A stretch of 64,000 bases of DNA from Streptomyces catenulae (GCF_000718015.1 NZ_JODY01000001.1:62001-126000), one strand, 5' to 3'; numbered from the stretch's first letter, positions 13,121 through 25,004 are shown. The notes: generated by a model from the sequence alone, not told the origin. A program made the numbers and translations.

Positions 13121-14083
13121 GTGTCGCTGTTCTGGCGGATCTTCGGGCTCAACGCGGTGGTGCTGGGGGCGGCCACGGCGTTGCTGCTGTGGGCGCCGGT
13201 GACCGTTTCGGTGCCGGTGGGGCTGACCGAGGCGGTGGTGCTCGTCGGCGGTCTCGTCGTCATGCTGGTCGCCAACGCGGCGCTGCTCCGCATCGGCCTC
13301 GCCCCGGTCGACCGGCTCACCCAGCGGATGGTCACCGTCGACCTGCTCCGCCCCGGCCACCGGCTGCCCGTCGACGGCCGCGGCTCCGTCGCCGTCCTGC
13401 TGCGCACCTTCAACGAGATGCTCGACCGGCTGGAGTCGGAACGCGCCGCCAGCACCGCCCGCGCCCTCTCCGCCCAGGAGTCCGAGCGGCGCCGTATCGC
13501 CCGGGAGCTGCACGACGAGGTCGGCCAGAGCATGACCGCGGTGCTGCTGGAGCTGAAACGCGCCGCCGACCGCGCCCCGGACGAGCTGCGCGCCGATCTC
13601 CAGCACGCCCAGGAGACCACCCGGCAGAGCCTGGACGAGGTCCGCCGCATCGCCCGGCGGCTGCGCCCCGGCGTCCTCGACGACCTCGGGCTGACCAGCG
13701 CCCTCACCGCCCTCGCCACCGACTACGCCACCCACACCGGCCTCTCGGTGCGCTGCCGCTGCGACAGCGGCCCGCCGGACCTGGGCGCCGCCGCCGAGCT
13801 GGTGGTCTACCGCGTCGCCCAGGAGGCGCTGACCAACACCGCCCGGCACGCCGACGCCCGCACCGTCGAGCTGACGCTGCGCCGCACGCCCGGGGCGGTG
13901 GTGCTGGAGGTCCGCGACGACGGCCGCGGGATGGGACGGGCCCGGGAGGGCGCCGGGATCCGCGGGATGCGGGAGCGCGCCCTGTTCATCGAGGCGGGTC
14001 TGGACATCGGGCCCGCGCCCGCCGGGGGCCTCAGCGTCCGGCTGACCGTCCCGCTGCCCGGGGAGGAGAGGGGAGCCGCATGA
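13121..14083 (+). CDS. Membrane sensor histidine kinase (NarX/LiaS type)
   Basis: The 320-residue kinase has two membrane helices close together (about residues 3-25 and 33-55, with almost no extracellular loop), a HAMP-like linker, a HisKA_3 domain with the phospho-His in RRRIARELHDEVGQS, and an ATPase domain with VAQEALTNTARHA, VRDDGRGMG and GIRGMRERA. I chose GTG 13121, 11 bases after AAGGAGG (13103-13109); the GTG at 13109 overlaps the ribosome site itself. Upstream in-frame sequence to 12869 lacks family features. It is coupled to the next gene by an ATGA overlap. The tiny loop suggests intramembrane sensing. Confidence 0.9.
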   Translation: MSLFWRIFGLNAVVLGAATALLLWAPVTVSVPVGLTEAVVLVGGLVVMLVANAALLRIGLAPVDRLTQRMVTVDLLRPGHRLPVDGRGSVAVLLRTFNEMLDRLESERAASTARALSAQESERRRIARELHDEVGQSMTAVLLELKRAADRAPDELRADLQHAQETTRQSLDEVRRIARRLRPGVLDDLGLTSALTALATDYATHTGLSVRCRCDSGPPDLGAAAELVVYRVAQEALTNTARHADARTVELTLRRTPGAVVLEVRDDGRGMGRAREGAGIRGMRERALFIEAGLDIGPAPAGGLSVRLTVPLPGEERGAA

Positions 14084-14748
14084 TCGAGCGCACCGCACCC
14101 GGACCCGTCCGCATCCTGCTCGCCGACGACCACGCCCTCGTCCGGCGCGGCGTCCGGCTGATCCTGGACGGCGAACCGGACCTGGAGGTCGTCGCCGAGG
14201 CGGGCGACGGCGCCGAGGCCCTGGCACTCGCCCGCGAGCACCGCCCCGACCTGGTCGTGCTGGACGTCGCCATGCCCCGGATGACCGGCCTCCAGGCGGC
14301 CCGCGAACTCTCCGCGGCCCGGCCCGGCGTGCGGATCCTCATGCTGACGATGTACGACAACGAGCAGTACTTCTTCGAGGCGCTCAAGGCGGGCGCCTCC
14401 GGCTACGTCCTCAAATCCGTCGCCGACCGGGACCTTGTCGAGGCCTGCCGCGCCGCGATGCGCGGCGAACCCTTCCTCTACCCGGGCGCGGTCACCGCCC
14501 TGATCCGCAACTACCTCGACCGCGTCCGGCAGGGCGACGGCGTACCGGAGAAGATCCTCACCGCCCGCGAGGAGGAGATCCTCAAGCTGGTCGCGGAGGG
14601 CCACTCCTTCAAGGAGATCGCGGCCACCCTCGTCATCAGCGTCAAGACGGTCGAACGCCACCGCGCCAACATGCTGCACAAACTCGGGATGCGCGACCGT
14701 CTGGAGCTGACCCGGTACGCGATCCGGGTGGGCCTGATCGAGCCGTAG
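14080..14748 (+). CDS. NarL/FixJ-family response regulator
   Basis: The 222-residue partner of the upstream kinase starts in the overlapping ATGA. The receiver has LLADDHALV, the phospho-Asp in VVLDVAMPRM, LMLTMYD and YVLKSVAD. The LuxR-type DNA-binding domain begins at LTAREEEILKLVAEG and contains KTVERHRANMLHKLG. Its likely target is the palindrome at 12937-12966, but this is inference from position. Confidence 0.94.
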   Translation: MIERTAPGPVRILLADDHALVRRGVRLILDGEPDLEVVAEAGDGAEALALAREHRPDLVVLDVAMPRMTGLQAARELSAARPGVRILMLTMYDNEQYFFEALKAGASGYVLKSVADRDLVEACRAAMRGEPFLYPGAVTALIRNYLDRVRQGDGVPEKILTAREEEILKLVAEGHSFKEIAATLVISVKTVERHRANMLHKLGMRDRLELTRYAIRVGLIEP

Positions 14749-14797
14749 CGGCGGCGGGACGGGACGGGATCATGGGGCCGGAGAGGGGAGGGGCGGG

Positions 14798-15376
14798 ATG
14801 ACACGGCGGAGCGGACGACGGCCGTCGGGCACGGTCACCGGTGACCGGCACGCCCTGCGCGGCCCCGTCCTCCGTACGCTCCTGCTGCTCACCGCCCTGC
14901 TCCTCGGCGCGCTCCCGCCGCCGATGGGGGAGCGGGCGGCGGCCCCGGCCACCGCCGCGGCGAGCCCGGTCCGGGCGGCGGGCGCCGCGTACGCACCGGG
15001 GGACACCGTCCCGCAGGCCCCCGGCACGGGCACGGGCGCCTCCGCCCCGGCCCGGTCCGACGCCTCCCCGGACACCTCCCCGAACCCGGCCGCCCACCCC
15101 GCGCCCCCGCGCTCCGAAGCCCCGTACGCCGTCCTCGTCACCGGCGGTCTGCGGATCGCGCCCGCCGTCCGGCACCCGGCACCCCTGCTGCGGTCCGGCC
15201 CGGGTGCCGGTCCCGAGCAGACGTACCACCCGTTGGCGGGCACACCGCCCGCCGCGGTCCTTCCCCTCCCGCCGTACACCGGGCCGCGTCCGCCGCGGAT
15301 CCGGGCCGCCGCCACGGGCGCGCCCGGGTTCGCCGCGCTCCCCCCGGCCCGCGCACCGCCCTCCTCCGGCAGCTGA
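14798..15376 (+). CDS. Putative secreted or membrane-anchored Pro/Ala-rich protein
   Basis: The 192-residue product has a basic start (TRRSGRR), one hydrophobic helix at about residues 26-40 (LRTLLLLTALLLGALPPP) and then a Pro/Ala/Gly-rich tail without recognisable domain. The helix could be a signal peptide or a single anchor. GGAGGGGCGGG lies just before the ATG. Compositional bias makes this a weak gene call on its own, but the reading frame fills the space between the regulator and secDF, and a hydrophobic segment with a ribosome site is unlikely in a shadow frame. Confidence 0.6.
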   Translation: MTRRSGRRPSGTVTGDRHALRGPVLRTLLLLTALLLGALPPPMGERAAAPATAAASPVRAAGAAYAPGDTVPQAPGTGTGASAPARSDASPDTSPNPAAHPAPPRSEAPYAVLVTGGLRIAPAVRHPAPLLRSGPGAGPEQTYHPLAGTPPAAVLPLPPYTGPRPPRIRAAATGAPGFAALPPARAPPSSGS

Positions 15377-15442
15377 CCGACGTCCTGTCGCACTCCACCG
15401 CGCCCGGCAACGCCCGGACGCGGTACGCCTGTTGGAGGCACC

Positions 15443-17914
15443 ATGACCCGCGCCACCAGGGTGCGCGCGCTGTTCGCGTTCGCCGTGCTCGCCCTGTCCG
15501 CCTATCTCGCCGTGACCCAACCCGTCCGGCTCGGTCTCGATCTGCGTGGCGGTACGCAGCTCGTGCTGGAGACCCGTGACTCCCCGTCGGCGCAGGCCGA
15601 CCGGGACGCCACCGACCGCACGCTGGAGGTGCTGCGCCGCCGGGTGGACGCCCTCGGCGTCGCCGAACCCTCCCTCACCCGCTCCGGCGACCACCGCATC
15701 GTCGTCGAACTCCCCGGCGTCCAGGACCCGGCCCACGCCGCCGCCGTCCTCGGCCGCACCGCCCAACTCACCGTCCACCCCGTCCTCGGCACCGCCGCCC
15801 CCACCGACCGCCCGGCCACCGGCAAGGACGGGACGGACAAGACCGGGCCGGGCGGGGACGCCACCGGCAAGGCCACCCCGGCGCCCGGCAAGGACCCGGC
15901 GGGAACGGGCAAGGCCCCCGACAGCTCCGACGGCTCCGACGGTTCCGCGAAGGGCTCCGGCAAGGACGCCGGGCCCGTGCTGCCCGACGAGTCCGGTACC
16001 CGGCTGCGGCTCGGCCCGCCCGCGCTCACCGGCGACGGCGTGGAGAACGCCACCGCCCGGTTCGACGCGGAGCGCGGCACCGGCTGGCACATCGCCCTCG
16101 ACCTGCGCGGTGCGGGGGAGCACGCCTGGGAGAAGGTCACCGCCCAGGCGGCCTGCGCGGCCCCGGGCGACCCGGCCCGCCGCGCCGCCATCGTCCTCGA
16201 CAACAAGATCATCTCGTCGCCGCAGGTCGACCCGTCCGTCGCCTGTGGCACCGGCATCACCGGCGGCGCCACCCAGATCACCGGCGGCTTCGACCAGGAA
16301 TCCGCCAAGGAACTCGCCCTCCTGATCAACGGCGGCGCCCTGCCGGTCCCCGTCGAGACCGTCGAACAGCGCACCGTCGGCCCGACGCTCGGCGCCGCCG
16401 CCCTCGACTCCAGCGCCCGCGCGGCGCTCCTCGGCACGGCGCTGACCGCGGTCTTCCTCGGTGTCGTCTACCGCCTCCTGGGCGGCCTCGCCGCCGCCGC
16501 GCTGGCCTGCTACGCCCTGATCTCGTACGCCGCGCTGCTCGCCGTCGGCGCGACCCTCACCCTCCCCGGGCTCGCCGGGTTCGTCCTCGCCATCGGGATG
16601 GCCGTCGACGCCAACGTCCTGGTCTTCGAGCGGGCCCGCGAGGAGTACGCGGCGGGCGGCCGGACCCGGCGCGGCGCACCACGGCGCAGCCCCCGCGCCG
16701 CGCTCACCGCCGGGTTCCGGCACGCCTTCAGTGCCATCGCCGACTCCAACCTCACCACCCTGCTCGCCGCCGGTCTGCTCTTCGTCTTCGCCTCGGGCCC
16801 GGTCCGCGGCTTCGCCGTGACCCTCTGCATCGGCGTCCTCGCCTCCATGGTGAGCGCCCTGCTGATCACCCGCGCCCTGGCCGAACTCGCCCTCTCCCGG
16901 CGCGCGGTGACCCGCCGCCCCGGTCTCACCGGCCTCACCCGCCCCGGTCGGGTCCGCACCTGGCTGGCGGAGCGCGCCCCCGACCCGCTGCGCCACCGCC
17001 GCCGCTGGCCGCTGCTGGCCGTCCTCGCGCTCGCCCTCGCCGTCACCGGCATCGTCGTCCGCGGTGTCGACTACGGGGTGGAGTTCACCGGCGGCCGGAT
17101 GATCGAGTACACGACGAGCGCGCCCGTGGACGCCGAACGGGCCCGTACCGCCCTGGGTGACGCGGGCTTCCCCCGGGCGGTGGTCCACACCTCGGGCACC
17201 CGGGAGCTGACCGTCCGCACCGAACCGCTCTCCGCCACCGCGGAGAAGCGGGTCACCGACGTGGTCTCCGGGCTGGGCGGCGGCGCGGAGAAGGTGCGCG
17301 ACGAGCAGATCGGCCCGAGCCTCGGCTCCGAACTGCGCCGCGGCGCCCTGATCGCGCTGGGCGTGGCGCTGGCCGGGCAGATGCTCTATCTGGCGATCCG
17401 CTTCCGCTGGACCTTCGCCCTCTCCGCGGTCGCCGCGCTCGCCCATGACGTGGTGGTGCTGGTCGGCGCCTTCGCCTGGCTCGGCAAACCGGTCGACGGC
17501 GTCTTCCTCGCCGCACTGCTGACCGTCGTCGGCTACTCCGTCAACGACTCCGTCGTGGTCTTCGACCGGGTCCGCGAACTGTGGTCCGCCGACCGCGCGA
17601 CGCCGTTCCGTACGATCGCGGGCCGGGCGCTGCTGCAGACCGTGCCGCGGACGGTGAACACCGGTATCGGCGCGGTCTTCATCCTCGCCGCGCTGGCCGT
17701 CCTCGCCGGGGACGCGCTGACCGACTTCGCGGTGGCGCTGCTCATCGGCATCGGCGTCGGCACGTACTCGTCGATGTTCACGGCGATGCCGCTGGCCATC
17801 GCGCTGGAGTCGGTGAGCGGCGCCCCGCCGCCGCAGCCGGCCCGCCCGCGCGGAGCCCGCACCCGCCGCCCGGCGGGCGAGCGGCCGCGCCACGACACGG
17901 GCGCCCGGGTCTGA
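15443..17914 (+). CDS. secDF: Fused SecDF protein-export membrane protein
   Basis: SecD and SecF are joined in one 823-residue chain. SecDF uses the proton gradient to help pull exported proteins through SecYEG. The SecD half starts with a signal-anchor helix, has LGLDLRGGTQLVLE, the P1 periplasmic domain and the GMAVDANVLVFER motif. The SecF half begins around residue 515 with GVDYGVEFTGGRMIEY and has VGYSVNDSVVVFDRVRE. About 12 membrane helices are expected. An extended Gly/Lys/Asp-rich insert sits near residues 118-182. GGAGGCACC precedes the ATG. Streptomyces also carry separate secD and secF genes, so this is probably the paralogue. Confidence 0.95.
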   Translation: MTRATRVRALFAFAVLALSAYLAVTQPVRLGLDLRGGTQLVLETRDSPSAQADRDATDRTLEVLRRRVDALGVAEPSLTRSGDHRIVVELPGVQDPAHAAAVLGRTAQLTVHPVLGTAAPTDRPATGKDGTDKTGPGGDATGKATPAPGKDPAGTGKAPDSSDGSDGSAKGSGKDAGPVLPDESGTRLRLGPPALTGDGVENATARFDAERGTGWHIALDLRGAGEHAWEKVTAQAACAAPGDPARRAAIVLDNKIISSPQVDPSVACGTGITGGATQITGGFDQESAKELALLINGGALPVPVETVEQRTVGPTLGAAALDSSARAALLGTALTAVFLGVVYRLLGGLAAAALACYALISYAALLAVGATLTLPGLAGFVLAIGMAVDANVLVFERAREEYAAGGRTRRGAPRRSPRAALTAGFRHAFSAIADSNLTTLLAAGLLFVFASGPVRGFAVTLCIGVLASMVSALLITRALAELALSRRAVTRRPGLTGLTRPGRVRTWLAERAPDPLRHRRRWPLLAVLALALAVTGIVVRGVDYGVEFTGGRMIEYTTSAPVDAERARTALGDAGFPRAVVHTSGTRELTVRTEPLSATAEKRVTDVVSGLGGGAEKVRDEQIGPSLGSELRRGALIALGVALAGQMLYLAIRFRWTFALSAVAALAHDVVVLVGAFAWLGKPVDGVFLAALLTVVGYSVNDSVVVFDRVRELWSADRATPFRTIAGRALLQTVPRTVNTGIGAVFILAALAVLAGDALTDFAVALLIGIGVGTYSSMFTAMPLAIALESVSGAPPPQPARPRGARTRRPAGERPRHDTGARV

Positions 17915-17919
17915 CCCGG

Positions 17920-17956
17920 GGACGGTGTCCCGGCCCCCCCGGCCGGGACACCGTCC
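17920..17956. terminator. 16-bp perfect hairpin after secDF
   Basis: The arms 17920-17935 and 17941-17956 are exactly complementary with a C5 loop. It follows the secDF stop by 5 bases and is a strong, U-less intrinsic-terminator-like structure. Confidence 0.8.
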
Positions 17957-18046
17957 ACCCGCGCACACCGGACACGGCAGACCCCGTACACACGGAAAAA
18001 CCCGCCGACCTGGAGATCTCTCTCCGGCCGACGGGCCTTCGCACCG

Positions 18047-18120
<74 letters not shown>

Positions 18121-18308
18121 GTGCATGTACCGACCGGATCGGCTCCGGTCGGGGCGTGCAGAAGAAAAATACCCTGTCCGGTGCCCGGAGACCAAAAGCG
18201 GGGTCCCCGAGCGGTCCCCGGCGGGCTCCCGGCGCGGTGCGCGGACCGCCCCGACCAGGGCCGGACCGCCGCACCGGCGGACCGGCGCGTGGCGTGTTTC
18301 GATGAGGT

Positions 18309-20382
<2,074 letters not shown>

Positions 20383-20400
20383 CCCGCGCCCGCCCGCACC

Positions 20401-20435
20401 GACGGCGGCCCCTCCCGCGCGGAGGGGCCGCCGTC
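20401..20435. terminator. 15-bp hairpin after argH
   Basis: Perfect arms 20401-20415 (GACGGCGGCCCCTCC) and 20421-20435 with a 5-base loop follow the argH stop by 18 bases. Confidence 0.8.
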
Positions 20436-20478
20436 GTCTGCGTACCCCGGGAGCCGTACGGGACCCCGGGCGCCTGAA

Positions 20479-20517
20479 TGAGACAATTGCGTCTCACTCG
20501 ATTAAGGTGCGTCTCAT
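20479..20517. promoter_or_regulatory. Repeated GTCTCA operator upstream of tetR gene
   Basis: TGAGAC-AATTGC-GTCTCA forms an inverted repeat (20479-20496), and a third GTCTCA copy (20511-20516) runs into the tetR ATG. TetR-family repressors usually bind such dyads at their own promoter, so this is the likely autoregulatory site for the tetR-MFS pair. Confidence 0.6.
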
Positions 20518-21067
20518 GGCTGTGGACCGTTCCCATGTACTCACCGCCGCCGCGGCGCTGCTCGCCCGGCGGCCCACGTCCTCCATGGACGAGATCGCCC
20601 GCGCCGCCGGGATCGGCCGGGCCACCCTGCACCGGCACTTCGCCGGGCGCGACGCCCTGATCCGCGCGCTGGAGCAGCTGGGCATCGAACAGCTCACCCA
20701 CGCGCTGGACGCCGCCCGGCTCGACGAGGGCGCCGCCCCGGACGCGCTCCGGCGGCTCGTCGCCGAGGCCGAACCGGTCGCCGGTGTCCTCGCCTTCCTC
20801 TTCACCGAGAACCAGCTCTTCGAGGGCGAGGGCATCAACGAGGGCTGGACCCGCCTCGACGCCCGGATCCACGCGCTCTTCCGCCGCGGCCAGGAGGAGG
20901 GCGACTTCCGTATCGACCTCGGCGCGGCGTGGCTGACCGAGGCGTTCTACGGCCTGATCGGCGCCGGTGCCTGGGCCGTCCACGACGGCCGGGTGGCCCG
21001 TAACGACCTCACCCATTCGATCGCCGAGCTGCTGCTCGGCGGCGCACGACGGAGCATGGAGAAATGA
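20516..21067 (+). CDS. TetR-family repressor of the adjacent efflux pump
   Basis: The 183-residue protein has a TetR N-terminal HTH: SSMDEIARAAGIGRATLHRHFAGRDALI. The C-terminal ligand domain is variable, as usual. I chose ATG 20516, which has AAGG (20504-20507) at good spacing; the GTG at 20507 overlaps that ribosome site. The start lies inside a GTCTCA repeat. The gene overlaps the MFS transporter by ATGA, so it most likely represses its own pump operon until a toxic ligand binds. Confidence 0.92.
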   Translation: MAVDRSHVLTAAAALLARRPTSSMDEIARAAGIGRATLHRHFAGRDALIRALEQLGIEQLTHALDAARLDEGAAPDALRRLVAEAEPVAGVLAFLFTENQLFEGEGINEGWTRLDARIHALFRRGQEEGDFRIDLGAAWLTEAFYGLIGAGAWAVHDGRVARNDLTHSIAELLLGGARRSMEK

Positions 21068-22644
21068 CCGAGAGCGCACCGGTGGGCCCCGGCTCCGCCC
21101 ACGAGGACCACCCCCGCCCGGGCCGCTGGCTGGCGCTCGCCGTCCTGGTGCTCGCGGTGCTGCTGGTCGGCGTCGACGCGACGGTCCTGGGCCTCGCCAC
21201 CCCGTACCTCAGCGAGGACCTCAAGCCGTCCGGCACCCAACTGCTGTGGATCGGCGACATCTACTCGTTCGTCATCGCCGGTCTGCTGGTCTCGATGGGC
21301 AGCCTCGGCGACCGCATCGGCCGTAAGCGGCTGCTGCTCATCGGCTCCGTGGCGTTCGGCGCGATGTCGGCGCTCTGCGCCTACGCGACCAGCCCGGAGA
21401 TGATGATCGCGGCGCGGGCGCTGCTCGGCGTGGCCGGGGCGACGCTGATGCCGTCCACCCTCGCCCTGATCCGCAACCTCTTCCACGACCCCCGCGAGCG
21501 CAGCCTCGCGGTCGGCATCTGGGGCGCGATGGCCTCCGCGGGCACCGCCGTCGGCCCGGTCCTCGGCGGCTTCCTGCTGGGCCACTTCTGGTGGGGCTCG
21601 GTCTTCCTGATCAATCTTCCGGTGATGGCGCTGCTGGTGATCGTCGGCGCCCGGGTCATCCCCGAGTCCCGCAACCCCGAGCCGGGCCCGTGGGACCTGC
21701 CCAGTGTCGCGCTCTCCCTCGTCGGCATCGTCGCCGTGGTCTACGCGATCAAGGAGGCGGCGGTGCTCGGCTTCCGCTGGGACATCGCGGTGGCCGCGGT
21801 CGTCGGCGTCGCCGCACTGGTGGTCTTCGTCCGCCGCCAGTACGCCCTCACCTCACCGCTGCTGAACATGAAGCTCTTCCACCACCGGGGCTTCTCCGGG
21901 GCGGTCCTCGCCGATCTGCTGACCATCCTCGGCCTGTCCGGACTGGTCTTCTTCCTCTCGCAGTTCCTCCAGATGGTCCAGTTGCGGCCGCCGCTCAACG
22001 CCGGACTCGTGGAACTGCCCGCGGCGGTCGGCGCGGTGGGCGCGGGCCTGACCGCCGGGTACGTCGCCCGGCGGCTCTCCGTCCGCGTCGTGGTGGCCGG
22101 TGGCCTCGCCGTCGTCGGGCTGGCGCTCGCCGGGTGCGTCACCCTGCACGCCGACACCTCCACCCTCGCGCTGACCGTGATCCTCTTCGTCGTCGGCATC
22201 GGCGCCGGGTTCGCCTTCACCGTCACCGCCGACGTCATCCTCTCCAGCGTCCCCAAGGAGGAGGCGGGCGCCGCCTCCGCGGTCTCCGAGACCGCCTACG
22301 AACTGGGCGCCGCGCTCGGCATCGCCCTGCTCGGCTCCATCGTCACCGGCATCTACCGCGGCTTCCCCGCCCCGGCGGGCGTACCGGGCGACGCGTCCGC
22401 CGCGGCCCATGAGTCGCTGGGCGGCGCGGTGGACACGGCGCGGACGCTGCCGCCCGGCCAGTCCGAGGCGCTGCTGCACTCCGCGCAGAACGCCTTCGTC
22501 GAGGGCCTGGACGTCGCGGCGGGCATCGGCGCCGCGCTGCTGCTCACCGCCGCGGTCGTCGCCTGGTTCCTGCTGCGCGGCCAGGAGCTCGGCGACAGCA
22601 CGGAACCGTCGCCGGACGCGGAGCGGCGGGGGACCGCCGCCTAG
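21064..22644 (+). CDS. MFS drug-efflux transporter (DHA2, 14-helix type)
   Basis: The 526-residue membrane protein has about 14 hydrophobic helices. It shows motif C-like sequence GTAVGPVLGGFLLGHF, motif A GSLGDRIGRKRLL between helices 2 and 3, and a start LVGVDATVLGLATPYL typical of SmvA/QacA-like quaternary-amine and dye exporters driven by the proton gradient. Translation is coupled to the TetR gene by ATGA. The substrate is unknown. Confidence 0.93.
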   Translation: MTESAPVGPGSAHEDHPRPGRWLALAVLVLAVLLVGVDATVLGLATPYLSEDLKPSGTQLLWIGDIYSFVIAGLLVSMGSLGDRIGRKRLLLIGSVAFGAMSALCAYATSPEMMIAARALLGVAGATLMPSTLALIRNLFHDPRERSLAVGIWGAMASAGTAVGPVLGGFLLGHFWWGSVFLINLPVMALLVIVGARVIPESRNPEPGPWDLPSVALSLVGIVAVVYAIKEAAVLGFRWDIAVAAVVGVAALVVFVRRQYALTSPLLNMKLFHHRGFSGAVLADLLTILGLSGLVFFLSQFLQMVQLRPPLNAGLVELPAAVGAVGAGLTAGYVARRLSVRVVVAGGLAVVGLALAGCVTLHADTSTLALTVILFVVGIGAGFAFTVTADVILSSVPKEEAGAASAVSETAYELGAALGIALLGSIVTGIYRGFPAPAGVPGDASAAAHESLGGAVDTARTLPPGQSEALLHSAQNAFVEGLDVAAGIGAALLLTAAVVAWFLLRGQELGDSTEPSPDAERRGTAA

Positions 22645-22676
22645 GGAGCCGCCCCCGCCCGCTCCCGCCGCCTCCC

Positions 22677-22705
22677 GGGCCCGGCGCGCACCGCGCGCCG
22701 GGCCC
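22677..22705. terminator. 13-bp hairpin after the MFS gene
   Basis: Perfect arms GGGCCCGGCGCGC (22677-22689) and 22693-22705 with a 3-base loop end the tetR-MFS unit. Confidence 0.75.
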
Positions 22706-23031
22706 GTTCCCGTACGCCGATACGCCCCGGCCACCCCACCGCGCCGCCGTCCGCACCACCCCGCACCACCCCTCCCGCTCTGTACTTGCCCGGCCGTCCG
22801 ATTTGGGTGCGGATGGGGGACGCGGGGCCGGGCGGGGGCGTGTCGGCGCCGGGGCGTGGGCCGGGTGGCAACCATGATCGCCACGGCGCGCCGGGCGTAC
22901 CGGTGGCCGACGGGCCGATGTCCGCCGCCCGTTCACGTCCGCGTCGCGTCGCGGAGATCGGCGCGCCCGCCCCGCCCGCTTGACTCTCCGTCCGTTCCCT
23001 TCCGCCCGGGACCTCCCAGGAGAGTGACGCA
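22706..23031. other. Intergenic, no gene seen
   Basis: These 326 bases between the efflux operon and the 5'-nucleotidase hold no convincing gene. Overlapping open frames exist in most phases, but none has a domain or a ribosome site. A CTGTACTTGCCCGG stretch near 22780 could belong to the nucleotidase promoter. AGGAGAG at 23018-23024 is the ribosome site of the next gene. Confidence 0.5.
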
Positions 23032-24993
23032 GTGCGCGAGATCGGACGACGTTCCTTCCTCACCGCTGCCGGGGCGCTGGCCACCACCGGCGCCCTCGGC
23101 ACCCCCACCTACGCCACCGGCCACGCCCGCGACGCGGCCACCGCCACCGAGTACGTCGATGTGCAGCTCCTCAACATCACCGACCTGCACGGGTATCTCC
23201 AGGGCGCGCCAGGCGGAAACTCCGTCATCACCGGTGCGGGCGGCCGCAGATACACCGTCGGCGGCGTCGCCTACATGGCCGCGCACCTGAAGGCGCTGCG
23301 CGCCGGACACACCAACTCCGTCTTCTTCGCCCCCGGAGACCTCTTCTCCGGCTGGGAGTTCGACGCCGCCGCCCTCGCCGACGAGCCCACCATCGAGGCG
23401 CTCAACGCCATGGGCCTGGACTTCGCCTCCGCCGGGAACCACGAGTTCGACAAGTCCGCGCGGTACCTCACCACACACATGGCGGGCGGCGAACCCTTCC
23501 CCGTCGTCGACCGCGACGACGCCTTCAAGGACTCCACCGGCACCCGCTTCAAGGGCGCCGACTTCGCCTACTACAGCGCCAACATGACGTACGTCGCCAA
23601 CGGGAAGACGGTGCTGCCGCCGTACAACGTCGTGCACGTCGACGCGGGCGGCGGCCGCACCCTGCCGATCGGCTTCATCCACCTCACCGCCATCGGCACC
23701 GAGTCGTTCCCCGGCTCCTACCAGCCCGGACTGCGCACCCTCGACGAGCTGGAGACCGCCAACCGCTGCGCCGCCGAACTCAAGGCCCAGGGCGTCCGCG
23801 CCATCGTCCTGAGCATGCACGACGGCGCCGTCGCCGGAGCCGACTTCAACAGCGGCACCAACCCCTCGGGCCCCGCCTACGAACTCGCCCTGCGCGCCTC
23901 GTCCGACATCGACGCCATCGTCACCGGCCACTGGCACTGCGCCTTCTCGATGATGCTGCCGGACCCGGCGGGCCGACCCCGCCCGTTCGTCGAGGCGGGC
24001 TGCTACGGCCAGCTGATCAACGAGATCACCCTCCGCCTCGACCCCGCCACCGGCGAGGTCGTCCGCGAGCTGACCACCACGACCAACCACCCCAACACCC
24101 GCGACATCACCCCCGATCCCGTCCTGCGCGAGATCGCCGACTACTGGGCCGGATACGGCACCCGCCGCGCCACCACCCCGATCGCCACCCAGACCGCGTC
24201 CTTCACCCGCACCCGTAAGGACACCGGCGAGAGCACCATGGGCAACCTCGTGGCCGACTGGGCGCTGTGGGCCGGACGGCAGCCGCTCGACCCGATGGCC
24301 GACCCGGGCGGACCCGCCAACACCCCCGCCGACCTCGCCCTGATCGTCGTCGCCCCCCGCCAGGGCCAGTCCGTCATCGCCGCCGACCTGGTGCACGACG
24401 CCGACAGCGGCGGCACCGTCACCTTCGGCGCCGCCTGGAACGCCGTCGGCTTCGGTGACCCGATCATGACCGTCACCGTCACCGGGCGCCAACTCCACGA
24501 CGCCCTGGAGGAACAGTGGGCGCCCGTCCCCGGCGGCGGCCTCGGCTACGCCCCGCTCGCCGTCTCCGGCAACGTCCGCTACACCTTCGACGCCGGTGCC
24601 CCGGCGGGCAAACGGGTCGACCCCGCCGAGGTGCTCATCGACGGCGAGCCCCTCGACGAGAAGCGCACCTACCGCCTCGCCGCCCCCTCGTACACCCTCA
24701 TCAACCAGGACGGCTTCAGCGCCTTCCTCGGCTTCACCGAACCGGTGCGCCACACCCGCGACTTCGAGAGCTTCGTCGCGTACGTCCGGCAGACGGGGAA
24801 GCTCACCCCGGCGGCCACCGACCGGGTCCGGGTGAAGAACGCCACCGCGCCCAACGCCCGCACCGGCACCATCACCGAACGTCCCCGCCCGCTCCAGTAC
24901 GACGGCACCGCCGTCCCCCGCCCCGAGGCGGCCGTGACCACCGCCCTCACCCGGGGCCGCCGCGCCGCCGGAGGCTTCCGCGTGCCCTGCTGA
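23032..24993 (+). CDS. Secreted 5'-nucleotidase / 2',3'-cyclic phosphodiesterase (UshA/CpdB type)
   Basis: The 653-residue protein starts at GTG with a twin-arginine signal (RRSFLTAAGALATTGAL). The metallophosphoesterase half has all the usual metal motifs: NITDLHG, GDLFSG, GNHEFD, MHDG and GHWHC. The C-terminal 5'-nucleotidase domain has TRTRKDTGESTMGNLVADW and TVTVTGRQLHDALEEQW, plus INQDGFSAF near the end. It would release phosphate from nucleotides outside the cell. There is no sortase or lipid anchor, so it is probably free in the medium or wall. It is a single-gene unit ended by a bidirectional hairpin. Confidence 0.95.
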   Translation: MREIGRRSFLTAAGALATTGALGTPTYATGHARDAATATEYVDVQLLNITDLHGYLQGAPGGNSVITGAGGRRYTVGGVAYMAAHLKALRAGHTNSVFFAPGDLFSGWEFDAAALADEPTIEALNAMGLDFASAGNHEFDKSARYLTTHMAGGEPFPVVDRDDAFKDSTGTRFKGADFAYYSANMTYVANGKTVLPPYNVVHVDAGGGRTLPIGFIHLTAIGTESFPGSYQPGLRTLDELETANRCAAELKAQGVRAIVLSMHDGAVAGADFNSGTNPSGPAYELALRASSDIDAIVTGHWHCAFSMMLPDPAGRPRPFVEAGCYGQLINEITLRLDPATGEVVRELTTTTNHPNTRDITPDPVLREIADYWAGYGTRRATTPIATQTASFTRTRKDTGESTMGNLVADWALWAGRQPLDPMADPGGPANTPADLALIVVAPRQGQSVIAADLVHDADSGGTVTFGAAWNAVGFGDPIMTVTVTGRQLHDALEEQWAPVPGGGLGYAPLAVSGNVRYTFDAGAPAGKRVDPAEVLIDGEPLDEKRTYRLAAPSYTLINQDGFSAFLGFTEPVRHTRDFESFVAYVRQTGKLTPAATDRVRVKNATAPNARTGTITERPRPLQYDGTAVPRPEAAVTTALTRGRRAAGGFRVPC

Positions 24994-25004
24994 GCGCGGA
25001 CACG

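Noticed and set aside
14642..17968. 1108-codon minus-strand frame opposite secDF
   Set aside because: Antisense shadow of the secDF codons with no domain or ribosome site.
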